Assembly: GCF_964355755.1 (NCBI RefSeq)
Contig: NC_092673.1
Location: 15,939,001-16,003,000 of the forward strand
Direction of reading: 5' to 3'
DNA length: 64,000 bases
DNA from: Antedon mediterranea
Taxonomy: Eukaryota; Echinodermata; Crinoidea; Comatulida; Antedonidae
Shown: piece after piece, positions 1-12,300 of the stretch
Layout of the letters: each line of letters opens with the position of its first letter
Position numbering within the stretch: the first letter of the stretch is position 1
Notes under the pieces: generated by a model
What the model was told of the DNA's origin: nothing
The model's database searches: none
The model's input: the letters and a program-made list of their open reading frames with translations, nothing else
Translations under genes and position numbers: made by a program

Positions 1-1566
1 GATGGAGGTATAACCTGCATGTACTGATTAACCACATTAGGCTAAAAATAATAATATAAATACACACTGATGATGGAGGTTTAACCTGTATGTACTGATT
101 AACAACATTAGGCTAAAAATAATAATATAAATACACACTGATGATGGAGGTTTAACCTGCATGTACTGATTATCCATATTAGGCTAAAAATAATAATATA
201 AATACACACTGATGATGGAGGTATAACCTGCATGTACTGATTAACCACATTAGGCTAAAAATAATAATATAAATACACACTGATGATGGAGGTTTAACCT
301 GCATGTACTGATTATCCATATTAGGCTAAAAATAATAATATAAATACACACTGATGATGGAGGTATAACCTGCATGTACTGATTAACCACATTAGGCTAA
401 AAATAATAATATAAATACACACTGATGATGGAGGTATAACCTGCATGCACTGATTAACAACATTAGGCTAAAAATAATAATATAAATACTGTACACACTG
501 ATGATGGAGGTATAACCTGCATGTACTGATTAACCACATTAGGCTAAAAATAATAATATAAATACACACTGATGATGGGGGTATAACCTGCATGTACTGA
601 TTAACCACATTAGGCTAAAAATAATAATATAAATACACACTGATGATGGAGGTATAACCTGCATGCACTGATTAACAACATTAGGCTAAAAATAATAATA
701 TAAATACTGTACACACTGATGATGGAGGTATAACCTGCATGTACTGATTAACCACATTAGGCTAAAAATAATAATATAAATACACACTGATGATGGGGGT
801 ATAACCTGCATGTACTGATTAACCACATTAGGCTAAAAATAATAATATAAATACACACTGATGATGGAGGTTTAACCTGCATGTACTGATTATCCATATT
901 AGGCTAAAAATAATAATATAAATACACACTGATGATGGAGGTATAACCTGCATGTACTGATTAACCACATTAGGCTAAAAATAATAATATAAATACACAC
1001 TGATGATGGAGGTATAACCTGCATGCACTGATTAACAACATTAGGCTAAAAATAATAATATAAATACACACTGATGATGGAGGTATAACCTGCATGTACT
1101 GATTAACCACATTAGGCTAAAAATAATAATATAAATACACACTGATGATGGGGGTATAACCTGCATGTACTGATTAACCACATTAGGCTAAAAATAATAA
1201 TATAAATACACACTGATGATAGAGGTATAACCTGCATGCACTGATTAACCACATTAGGCTAAAAATAATAATATAAATACACACTGATGATGGAGGTATA
1301 ACCTGCATGTACTGATTAACCACATTAGGCTAAAAATAATAATATAAATACACACTGATGATGGGGGTATAACCTGCATGTACTGATTAACCACATTAGG
1401 CTAAAAATAATAATATAAATACACACTGATGATGGAGGTAATTATAACCTGCATGCACGGATTAACCACATTAGGCTAGAAAAAATAATATAAATACACA
1501 CTGATGATGGGGGTATAACCTGCATGTACTGATTAACCACATTAGGCTAAAAATAATAATATAAAT
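1..1566. repeat. 71-bp satellite array, about 22 copies
   Basis: Head-to-tail copies of a 71-bp unit beginning gatggaggtataacctgcat, with the core attaggctaaaaataataat. Copies differ by a few substitutions (aggta/aggtt, tgtact/tgcact, gatgg/gggg). Some carry a 4-bp insertion (atactgtacac), and higher-order groups of variants recur. The period is not a multiple of three and there is no ORF. The array continues past the left edge. It abuts duplicated ankyrin-gene intron sequence on its right, so it probably sits in an intron of the ankyrin/ROCO gene. Confidence 0.97.
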
Positions 1567-1785
1567 AAATCAAAGCTTAGCAGAATCTAAATGAAGCATA
1601 AAAGACATGATTTTGTGAAAAATGTTACAATTAGAGAAAAAGTAAAGACTTGATTACAACAAACCAAATAAAAAACTAAATAGTTAATATGATTTATGAA
1701 CTGATTTAAAGTGTACAGTTACCTGTCAAATATTACATATATCTTTAATTTTCTCAATGAAAAATCTTCATAATGGTAACCTACA

Positions 1786-2075
1786 ATAATAATAATAATA
1801 TCCTGGATTTATATAGCGCCTAATGTTGTGAAACCTCTAAGCGCTGAACATTATTACCCCAGTCATTTTCCTGATCAAACACCTATGGAAACATACTCCC
1901 ATAATGCAGCTAGTAATAAGCGCAAAGTTGTGTCTTGATCTAACCGGGTTCCCAATTATACACCTGGGTGGAGAGAGGCAAACGTAAGTAAAGTATCTTG
2001 CCTAAGGATACAAGCAATGCGGCGGGAGTTGGATTCGAAACTCGATCTCACGATCAGCAGTCCAACGTCCTTACA
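1786..2075. repeat. SINE/MITE-like element, copy 1
   Basis: Begins with an (aat)n run and then tcctggatttatatagcgcc; ends near gtccaacgtccttacaatgt. It contains ggattcgaaactcg, resembling a pol III B box, which suggests a tRNA-related SINE, but no clear A box or flanking duplication is visible. A second near-full copy is at 33592-33872 in the equivalent position of another ankyrin unit, and a 5' fragment is at 21235-21310. Other ankyrin units lack it at this site. Confidence 0.6.
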
Positions 2076-2642
2076 ATGTTGTTAACATTTTTATGACCTT
2101 AAAACAAATATAAATTGCTCATTATTACTGTATGTACTTTAAGATAACGATTGACAATGGTCTAATTAATTGTAAATACGAAATAAAATGGGACATGCTA
2201 CATTGACTATTAATAAAATAACAAATTAAAAAATGTTAAAAATAGAATCTGATTTCAATAAAAAAGGATTATTAATTGTTAATAACCTGCTCCCGCCCTT
2301 TACTTACTTTACAATAAAAAACAAACATTTTGCACAAAAGGAAGAGAAATGTAAATAATGTTCAGTTTAGTAAAAATGTTTGAGCAATGCAATTTCAAAA
2401 AGAAATTTAATATGAAATTATTCTTTTCAAACAGTGCCATATCTTATCTTATGACTTTTTGGAAAAAATAATTCAATTAAAGTTGTCAGTTAAAATTTGA
2501 TATACTGGTAAGTAAGTGCCCACAGATGGTTCTCGAATACATAAACTTCGGTAAATAACTGAATATTGTCTAAGTCACACTGTACACAAAGCAAATAAAT
2601 ACAGATATGATGGAATTTATGTATTCAAATATAATTGTCATC

Positions 2643-5552
2643 TATATATAAATTTACGTAAGGGCAAAATTCGGTAAATCGCGCCTTACTTCTAGAATTT
2701 TCACTCGATGGTATGTAAAGTTGGTTCGTACTTTCGGTACTGATTTTAACCGCCTGATGTAACCCTGTTTACTAATTAAATTGAGTTAGATAATTAGTTA
2801 TTGACGATTAAAACGAATTTAGGTTCAAAGATTTGCCCCAAATAGGGGTGTTTTCCGATCGTGGTATACACTGTCTAATGGATGTCCATCTTGAAAAATA
2901 CCCGCCAAAAAAATGCGAGGAGGCTTCGCATTTTTCTATCTCCTCCTACGATAATTGTTTTTAATAGCTGAAAACCGGTTGAACAGCTAGAGTACACCAT
3001 CATAATGTTGAAGACAGGCCGATTTTCTTTAAAAAATACTATTTTGATAGATTTAATATACGATTATACAAATGTATTGATTTGCGATGAATGGAACATC
3101 CCAATCTCTCAGTCTGCCAGAATTTGGTTTAACACAAGTACTGTAGGTAAATTTATGAGCCCTTGGTTTAACACATACGGTAGGTAAATATATGGGCCCT
3201 TTGAGAATAAACTTGCAATACTTTGACAATACTGTAAATACCTATTAACTATTTTTCATTTGAATCGAACATTTCTTACTGTGAATGTTCGTACTGTTAG
3301 ATGTAATATAAAAATATATACAAATAAACTTTATTACTGAGACTGTGGATAGGCTCTACTGTTAGATATACAAATAAACTTTATACTGACAGTTCCTTCT
3401 CAACGTTTGTATTAATTAATAATTACCAAAAATATAAACGTCGTAGTGGTGTATCGTGACATGTACTTTAATATTTCAATCGATTATGACAGTGACAGTT
3501 TTAACAAAGTATTAAATCGCAAATGTTTTAGGCCTATTGTATTTAGAGGTATATTATTTATAGGCCTATAAAACATGAACAAAATATTTCGTTACTCAGT
3601 GGATAAAGAATATATTTAAAAATTGTTCCTCTTTGTACCTATCCGCTTTCCCATCCCTCAACCCTAATGTTACATAGCGAGGAGGCTTCGCATTTTCCTA
3701 TCTCCTCCTACGATAATTGTTTTTAATAGCTGAAAACCGGTTGAACAGCTAGAGTACACCATCATAATGTTGAAGACAGGCCGATTTTCTTTTAAAAATA
3801 CTATTTTGATAGATTGCTAGAGTACACCATCATAATGTTGAAGACAGGCCGATTTTCTTTAAAAAATACTATTTTGATAGATTTAATATACGATTATACA
3901 AATGTATTGATTTGCGATGAATGGAACATCCAGTTTGGTTTAACACAAGTACTGTAGGTAAATTTATGAGCCCTTGGTTTAACACATACGGTAGGTAAAT
4001 ATATGGGCCCTTTGAGAATAAACTTGCAATAGGTTCGGAAAATGTTAAAAACCAATTTCTATTATTTGAATCGGTAAATTGTTTTTAATAGCTGAAAACC
4101 GGTTGAACAGCTAGAGTACACCATCATAATGTTGAAGACAGGCCGATTTTCTTTTAAAAATACTATTTTGATAGATTGCTAGAGTACACCATCATAATGT
4201 TGAAGACAGGCCGATTTTCTTTAAAAAATACTATTTTGATAGATTTAATATACGATTATACAAATGTATTGATTTGCGATGAATGGAACATCCAGTTTGG
4301 TTTAACACAAGTACTGTAGGTAAATTTATGAGCCCTTGGTTTAACACATACGGTAGGTAAATATATGGGCCCTTTGAGAATAAACTTGCAATAGGTTCGG
4401 AAAATGTTAAAAACCAATTTCTATTATTTGAATCGGTAAACAGTTTCCATTTATTATACATTGATAATGAAACATGAAATATTCCTATTTATGTCCCTCG
4501 AGGTTCATTACAATTTATATTTAGTAGTCCCACGGACTTCATCTTAGCCACTCCCCCGAGTGCTAAGGCCAAATTTATGATACCCTACATTCTATGTAAG
4601 TTTAGTTACAGTTAGTTTTTGACGATAATACAACGAATTTAGGTTACACCCTTCGGCCGCGAAAACGTTTCTGTACAAATATGATACCGATTGGCTTTAT
4701 TTCATTCAACAGCGACCATAATCTCGCCAATTACAGGATAGATAAACTATTTTATTATTGATGTGCTTATAAATTAAGACTCATGTAAACAGCTTGATTA
4801 CATCATTTTACAGACAAACGAAACTTTTTTAAACCTACTGTTTCAATAACTGAGTATAATACTGTATACGTTTTCATAAGTAAGTGCATATACATTTTCG
4901 TGTTTTCATTGACGAGATTGTAATAGTAACTTCAGTAACTATATTACAGTACTTATTTATTATACGACACAAGACAATTGTATCTGACAGGTACGTACAT
5001 TATTCTAAAAAATAAGTCTATAGATCCCTTAGGCGTCATAAATCACAGGCCAACAAATCAGTACTCATGACAGAAATTCGACCCAGTTTGGTTCACACAA
5101 ATGTTTACAGGAAGTTCAACACCACAACCGATGATTTGCCCTAAATATTTAGGTAGACTACAGTTTAATTTTTCACTGAATAGGAGCTTGAATTTCCGAT
5201 TTCCATTTCGCAGAATGTCTAGGTCTATTTATTTAGTTTGGTTCTTATAATATATAAATACAATCAACTTTATTACTGCGGTTCCATCACCACCACCACG
5301 TGCCGCCGCCCAATTCCCGTACATACATTTCCATTTCTCCCTAATTTCTTTAATCCACATAAATTAATTGTCCTTTATGGAATCCAGTATTGGTTTTGTT
5401 GTCTCTATTTCTGAATACCCCAATTAGGGGGACACTTCCGTTTTTGTTTAGTGTCCCAAAAAAGTCCCCGTCCGTGGATTCTACTGTATTCGAGAACCAT
5501 CTGTGAGCACCCCTAGATGGTACGCGAGCGAAGCGAGCGTGCCATCTAGTCC
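2643..5552. mobile_element. 2.9 kb unclassified insertion interrupting an ankyrin unit
   Basis: Other units read aattgtcatc directly into cctgagaattacc. Here 2.9 kb lies between those words. Inside, a segment starting gctagagtacaccatcataa and containing gacaggccgattttcttt occurs about five times (near 2989, 3750, 3818, 4110 and 4177), followed by gagcccttggtttaacac. Hairpin-like aggaggcttcgcat blocks occur at 2918 and 3679. The short open frames at 3005-3187 (plus) and 4231-4461 (minus) lie in these repeats and resemble nothing I know. Near the right end, 5487-5508 is an inverted scrap of unit sequence, followed by a palindrome around gcgagcgaagcgagcg (5514-5549). No terminal inverted repeats were found, so it may be a rearranged composite. 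Confidence 0.5.
5514..5549. repeat. 36-bp near-perfect palindrome
   Basis: The arms tagatggtacgcgagcg and cgagcgtgccatcta flank a short aagc centre, forming a strong hairpin at the right junction of the 2.9 kb insertion. The gcgagcgaagcgagc core recurs in the 1775-bp TIR element near 36300 and 36550, so it is probably transposon-derived. Confidence 0.7.
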
Positions 5553-6196
5553 TGAGAATTACCTTAATTTTGTTTATTGCATGGTATTGTTCACCAAATT
5601 CCTGTCTTGGTACATTTGATGATGGGATGGTATAAGGCTTCATGATATGATATGATTTTCATCGAGTCATGATATGATATGATCTTCATCGAGGCAAATG
5701 ATAAATTTGTTTTGATCGTCAATATAGTACACTGGTTTTCATTAGGTGTTAAAAATTAGTACTGAAAGTATTTACCATCGTTCTCTACCATTGGGTAAAC
5801 ATTCTAAAAGTTGAACTTAATTTACAGAAATGTCCCATTACGTAAATTTATTTATAAATTCATTAAACTGCTTATTGGCCTCATATTTTTAATATCTGAA
5901 CATTTGTTTGTACAATTTTATGAAATATTTATTTTATAACATTCAAATTTTGTGATTGACATTGTACAGTAATTAGATTTTGATGATTACTTACATTAAG
6001 TAATAGGCTAACAATCACTAGATCTGATCCATGGTAATATATTATATTTTGTTTTCATTTATCAATAATGATAATTAGGATTTTATCACATTATTTAGCA
6101 GTAATTGTTGTTGTTTGTATTAACAAAAAAAAAAACAATTTCACATAATGTCTGTTGTCAGTATTTATAAACTTCATGATTACGATTCCTTTCCAG

Positions 6197-6301
6197 AATG
6201 GGAACACGCCATTACATGAGTGTCTGTGGCTTGGAGACCCTACCTTAGAAATAGTGACGTGTCTCATTCAGCATGGGGCGCCAGTAGCATTGCAAAATAA
6301 G
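6197..6301 (+). CDS. Ankyrin exon 1 of the array
   Basis: Thirty-five codons between ttcctttccag and gtaaatg, phase 0/0. It reads N-G-N-T-P-L-H near the start and ends [18 protein letters not shown], matching the ankyrin consensus (G-x-TPLH, then I-V-x-x-L-I-x-x-G-A). It is the best-preserved copy. The following intron is interrupted at 6953 by the 24.8 kb element. Confidence 0.85.
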
Positions 6302-9300
6302 GTAAATGTATAGGGATTTGCTTGTGTAATAGGCTAACATTATATAGATCTACTGAAGTAAACCATTTAATGAGAGAAAAAAGTAAGCACATTAACAAAA
6401 ATCAAATTTGATTAAAACAAACCAAATAAAAAAATAACTAAATAGTTATATATGATTTATGATAACTGATTTAAAGTGTACAGTTACCTATCATATAACA
6501 TAAATCTTTAATTCTCTTAATGAACAAAAAAATCAATTTTTTTTATATATTCAGTTATTAATTAACAATTATTGACAATGGTCTAATTAATTGTAAATAT
6601 GAAATAAAATGCGACAACTACTAAACAACTAAAAATGTTTATGTTAAAAAAATTAATAGAATCTGATTTTAATAAAAAATAATTATTAATTAATAACCTA
6701 CTCCCTCCCTTACCTTACAAAAAATGCTTCTGTCAGTCTATCCAGCTAATTATAAACATGGCCTTAAACTACATCTGGAGATCCTTTTCCAACCTAGGAT
6801 ATTTTTGTGCAAACATTTTGCCACAAAAGGAAGAGAAATGTAAATAATATTTAGCCTTTAGTTAGTGGTTTCCAAAATTTAAAATGTTTGAGCAATGCAA
6901 TTTAAAAAAGAAAGCTAATATGAAATTATTCTTTTCAAACTGAATGCTTTAAAGTTGTATTGTCCCCCAAAACTTGAAAAATAAAGATGAAAAAAATCAA
7001 ATTTTGAATAGACCATTTTATAGTTATACTAAAGTTACTCACTTTCGCCCAAAAAAATCCGGGGAAAAAAATGATTTTGCTTACCAAAAAACCGATTTAT
7101 CATCATTTTTTTCGAACTCGGAGCGCTGATATTTCAAAATACTGTCGTTTAATCATCAACTAATGAATATGCACGATATGCTAATGACCACATACTTTTT
7201 GAGCGACGGCCGCCGGTAATCGAAAAAAAGTTTAGTGTCGCGATTATCGGAAAACTTGTGCGCTTAGAGCGTGAAAGATTGTTTTTGCATCCGATTGTCG
7301 AAAAGATAAAAAGCCTGAAAATCTAAATGGATTTATCGGTAGGTAGAATTGTTTACATTAGTTATACGCACTTTAGATACTACTCCTATGCCTAGATGAA
7401 TAGTAAAGATGACCCCAATGGATCAAGAAGAACACCTCTTCAGAAGTCAACAGAATGGCTGGTCCGTCCCGTCCCGGGAGGAGAGCAATGACGATAGGCT
7501 CTCATCTCAATTAGGCCTATCTACTCTTTCTACTAGGTAGAGGCCTACTCTTTCTACTAGGTAGAGGCCTACCAATAAGGAGGAAAATAATATACAGTAT
7601 TTTGATATCAAACCATAATCAATAGAAATTGACTGTGATTAAACCAAAAGTAATCATGTCACACTGTATCCGTTTTTTTTATTCTCCATTCTGTTTCGCC
7701 CATCCATAATATCCTACTAGGCTACTCTAGAGTAGGCCCTAGTCCTAGGTTTATATGTCTATGCTAGAGTCCTGATAACTAGGAAACCTGCCTATGCTAA
7801 ATAAGTACTAGACACTAGGCCTAAATGAAAGGTATACTTTGCTAGGATTAACTGTACAAATATTATGTTTGCAGCATATATAATTTTATAAATACAGTAA
7901 TATTATTTTAATACATACTGTAACTTGTGTTGTTGCCTAGTGCATATATTTATTTTTTGTGTGTTGTACCTAATATAATTTGTAGTTATTTTCAAGTACA
8001 TCATCTGAACCGTCAAATCCAGAAGTAGGTTTAAGACAAAGGCAACGAGGAAGGGGAAGAGGACGAGGTAAAGGAAGAGGAAGGAGAGGGAGAGGAAAGA
8101 AAGATGGAACCCATATTGTTCTACAACAGAGAGAAGAAAACATTTCTGTAAGAATTTTTTATTTTGTGGATATATGTCTAGAATGGAGATTTAAGAACGT
8201 GACAACAATGCATGAAAGTTTTATGATTATATTATGTATCATGGAAAACCAAAACATAGGAAAGTTATTGGATACCAGCATCCCAAATAAAAAGCTTTAA
8301 AAATGAAAAAATTGGTTTTGTAAATTACTATATTTATATGCAGCCTGTATTTAATTTGCAGTCAAAAATAGATGCACTTAACGAGAATGAAGTCCGGAAT
8401 CTTTTAAAAGAGGCAGCAAAAAAAAATCCTGGCTTGATTCTAAGTATTTTGGATAGGCAACAGCTGCCTGAAAGAGGGCATCACCCAGATGCTGATGGAG
8501 CTGCACCAGACTGGTGTGTGTGCCACGCCTGCCGTGAGATGCCGACACAGGTAGAGCGAATGTGTTGTGGGTATAATCCCGATAATTGCACATCCCTACT
8601 TCCAGTAAGTACAATATTTTAAATTTTTTTAAAGAAAAATTGCTTTACATTGATATTAATTTTTATTCAAGTATTTATTTGATTTGATATTTGGTATTTT
8701 GATATGAAACCATAATCAATAGAAATTGACTGTGATCAAACCAAAAGTAATTATGTCACACATTGCTTTACATAACATTGATATTAATTATTCAAGTATT
8801 TATTTGATTTGATATTTCTAGTTTTAGCAACTACATAAAAAAAAAAAAAATATGACCAACCCCCATATTTTAACAATTAATCCCCCATTTGTATCACTTT
8901 GCAACATATTTAATACACATAAATATAGTAAAGACATTTTTAACATTTAACAACATTTTTTTAGGACTTTGAACTGCTTGTTCTGAATGAGGCAGTGTTA
9001 GACATTGCGCGGGCATACCGGCAAGATGTTTTAGTCGCCCCATTAGACAACAACTGGAGCAGAGGCCATAGGCATACTGCCTACAGACAGTATATTTTGT
9101 GGCAGCATGGCAGACTTGGCATAGGAATTCGCAGGACTATTCCAAGTTGCTGCGTTTGGAAAATACGAGACCGCTATCCTGATGAATTCGGCCAATACGT
9201 TGGGTTCCAATCAGCTCGTATATAAAATCATTGTACATTATTTATAAATAAAACAAAAATATTTTGCACTTAAAGTTCATATATGATGTAATGGGGAAAA

Positions 9301-12300
9301 AAAATATTACAGGAAATATTTTGAAATTGTAATACGAGTACATAATAAAAAATGAGGTAATTAATATATCTATTATACTACTGTATAATATATTATACTA
9401 CTGTATAATATATTATACTACTGTATAATATATTATACTACTGTATAATATATTATACTACTGTATAATATATTATACTACTGTATATCAATCATGAATT
9501 TCTGGATTATTTAAAATCGTGATAATTTGTCATCAACTAATTGCTGTGTTGGTGGTGGCTGAACTTGAGCAATTGTTGGGCAAATTCTTCTAGGATCATT
9601 TACATCTAAATCCAATGCTGCCTTCAAACTGGTATCGTCCATTAATCGCAGCTCAACAACCATTTCAAACAAGGTTTGGATGTACCCATACGTTTTCTCT
9701 TCTTTGACAGGTACCACTGTCCACCTTTTGCTTTTTTTGTTGAATAAACGTTGATACCTATAAAGAAAAGCAGAATATTGTGGGCCAAGTGAATTACAAT
9801 TTCACATTGTTTAATTATCACTGTATATAACAATGTATCCTTTATTGTGAGAATGTTAAATTGATCATGTTTATATGGAATTTAGAAAGCAGATCACATC
9901 CACAAATTGCTGGCAGTTGAAACAAATATTAAATTAACTAGAAAGTATACCGTGTGGTCCCATCATTATTCTTTTTTATGGGTCTCTGGTGGTTTGATGT
10001 ATAATCCAATGCTGCTATTAGATTTCTTGCCTTGTAAACTGGTGGGCTATAGGAAAAACGCTTAGCAGCATACATCAGAATGCACTGGTGGAAATTTTCC
10101 AATTCAGCTGTTCCTCTAAATATAAACAATACATTGCTAATTATTACTAAATGCATAATTTATAGAACAATTTAACATTTATTGTTTACTGTAAAAAGAA
10201 TAAAAAATCATATTTCAACACAGTAGGTTCTCAATACAGTTTTTTTCTACATCCTACACAAAGTACTCACCGGAAATTGAGCCAGTATGGAATCTTGTTG
10301 AGGAACCTTTTGCTCAAAACAATGTTCCTCAATGCATTATGTGCTGGATCGCCTTTTGCTAACCAGCCTTTATCTCTATCTGTTTCTAATGGGCCATGGC
10401 TGCAACAGGCCGTTCCACTATCACTGTACGACAACATCCATTCATGTTCGTTGACGACATGGTGGATAATTCCACACCAAATACCCTTTTATTGTATAAA
10501 CCACAAAGAGAAAATTATAATAAAAAAATTATAATCACTGACACAGGAATTGCCAAGATTATTAACATATGATACATCCTGGTACAGTTAAATGCATTTC
10601 TGTTATTCATCATACATTAACCATAGGCATACTGTACTTACAATGAATTCATCATATGTGTTTGCAACCTCACATGTATGCCAGAAATGGTTCACGATGT
10701 CCTGGCTCCAACTTAGTAATGCTTTGCACTCTTTTTTCTGTCCTGCCTAGTAACATATATTCAGAAAATAAAGTTAAGAACATGAGTTTACAGCAAGAAT
10801 CTTATGACTACATATTTTCTATGTACTTATTTGTATTATTTGAACTTAAGATTGCCCCTGGCATTAATCTGTCCAGCTGGAAATAATATAAAAAAATAAT
10901 AAATACAGTATTCAAACTTACTGCAACCAACTTTTTTGCCAGATTTTTTGCAGCATGCTAGATATCATGAGAATGTTTTATCTCTGGATAACCTTTTTCT
11001 GATAAAAAAAAATACACAATAGCACATTTTATATAATGGATACAATTCATGCAATTTTAAATACTGTGAATTATCAAGTATAATCGAAATTTAATGTCAT
11101 AAATTTTACAGAAAAGAAATACATAATCATTATTGCACCAATTTGCATATGTGCATCTGTAACACATTCAATCACCCTAACATTTTGTTCCTCAAGAAAT
11201 TTTAGGCTGTCTTGAAATCCGACCTTTTCCATTGCTGTACTCTTACCACCGGTTTCACGCTTGTCCAGGGTTATAATTGACAGAATGCTTTTGTCTGCAT
11301 TGTTCATCATGGTGTAGGTACAGAATTGTGCGGAATGGCCTGGGCTGTCCATTCTGCCGTCTCCTAAATATAAAGATTTAGTAAATTTATTACATTTCAC
11401 GGTTTACAAATTAAACCATTTAACCCTCGATATATCAGAATTTAGTGTAAATTACAAAACCTACCAAGCAAAACAACCTCCTTTCCTTCATGACTTTTTA
11501 GAATCTCCTCCTGTGTTTTATCCCATAACTTGTTTATAGATGGAACCAGATAGCGTCTTTGTATTCTGTAAAATGTGTTACAATTTACTATGTGCAGTTT
11601 CATAAACTTGGCAAACAAAGCTATCTTTCCATAGTTGTTCCCAGAAGCCAATATAGCAGTTGATGTTAACAGGTCACCTCCATGAAGATGGTTCTTCAAA
11701 ATTGGTTGGGAACACCACTTATTGTTTAGATGCCCATTAACACATATCTTAAAAATATAACAAGTATTAATTAGTAGATACAGTACTATAGTGTCTTTTA
11801 TTAGAGATCACCACTAGAACAAGAAATTTAGCAGAAACTTTTTTTACTGTTCTTTGCTATTCAATCATGTACATGGTATGGCATAATATTGACATGTTTA
11901 ATATTGTCAGAAGATTCTTTATCGGTTTCTTCTTCTTCCTCATCATCACTGTAAAATTTCTCCTCAAATTCCTCTTCAGAAAAAGTTGTTTCTTGCAGAT
12001 CAAGAGCTGCTAATAAAGTACAATGAGACTTTATTCAAACTTAATTGCTTTACATGAAATTAAGATTACTTATTTTATCAAATTACAATTAATTAATACA
12101 CAATTTTAGTTTACTACCAATGTAGACTAGAATTTAGTTTTAAGTTTTGACCACAGATTCTTTATGTAGAATAGTATGGTATATAAATTAACCATTTCCT
12201 TCGACTATAAAATAAAAATAAAAGCACACTATTGTCAAGTCACTGGCATTATGAACGGCAATAATTAATATGTAGTACAGCTTCAGTAATTGCATGTGAA

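Noticed and set aside
1-1566. CRISPR-like array
   Set aside because: The 71-bp units are contiguous with no unique spacers; this is a satellite in eukaryotic DNA.
5350-5643. Minus-strand frame M-K-P[10 protein letters not shown], recurring near 32070, 34560, 37600 and 47990
   Set aside because: It recurs only because the host intron unit is duplicated. The open length differs between copies and there is no recognisable domain; conservation among recent duplicates is not evidence of coding.
8378-8614. Minus-strand 78-residue ORF
   Set aside because: Shadow of the ballast-domain exon on the plus strand.
7997-9225. A complete P2X receptor channel
   Set aside because: No transmembrane segments or extracellular Cys-rich P2X ectodomain occur upstream; only the cytoplasmic ballast domain is present.
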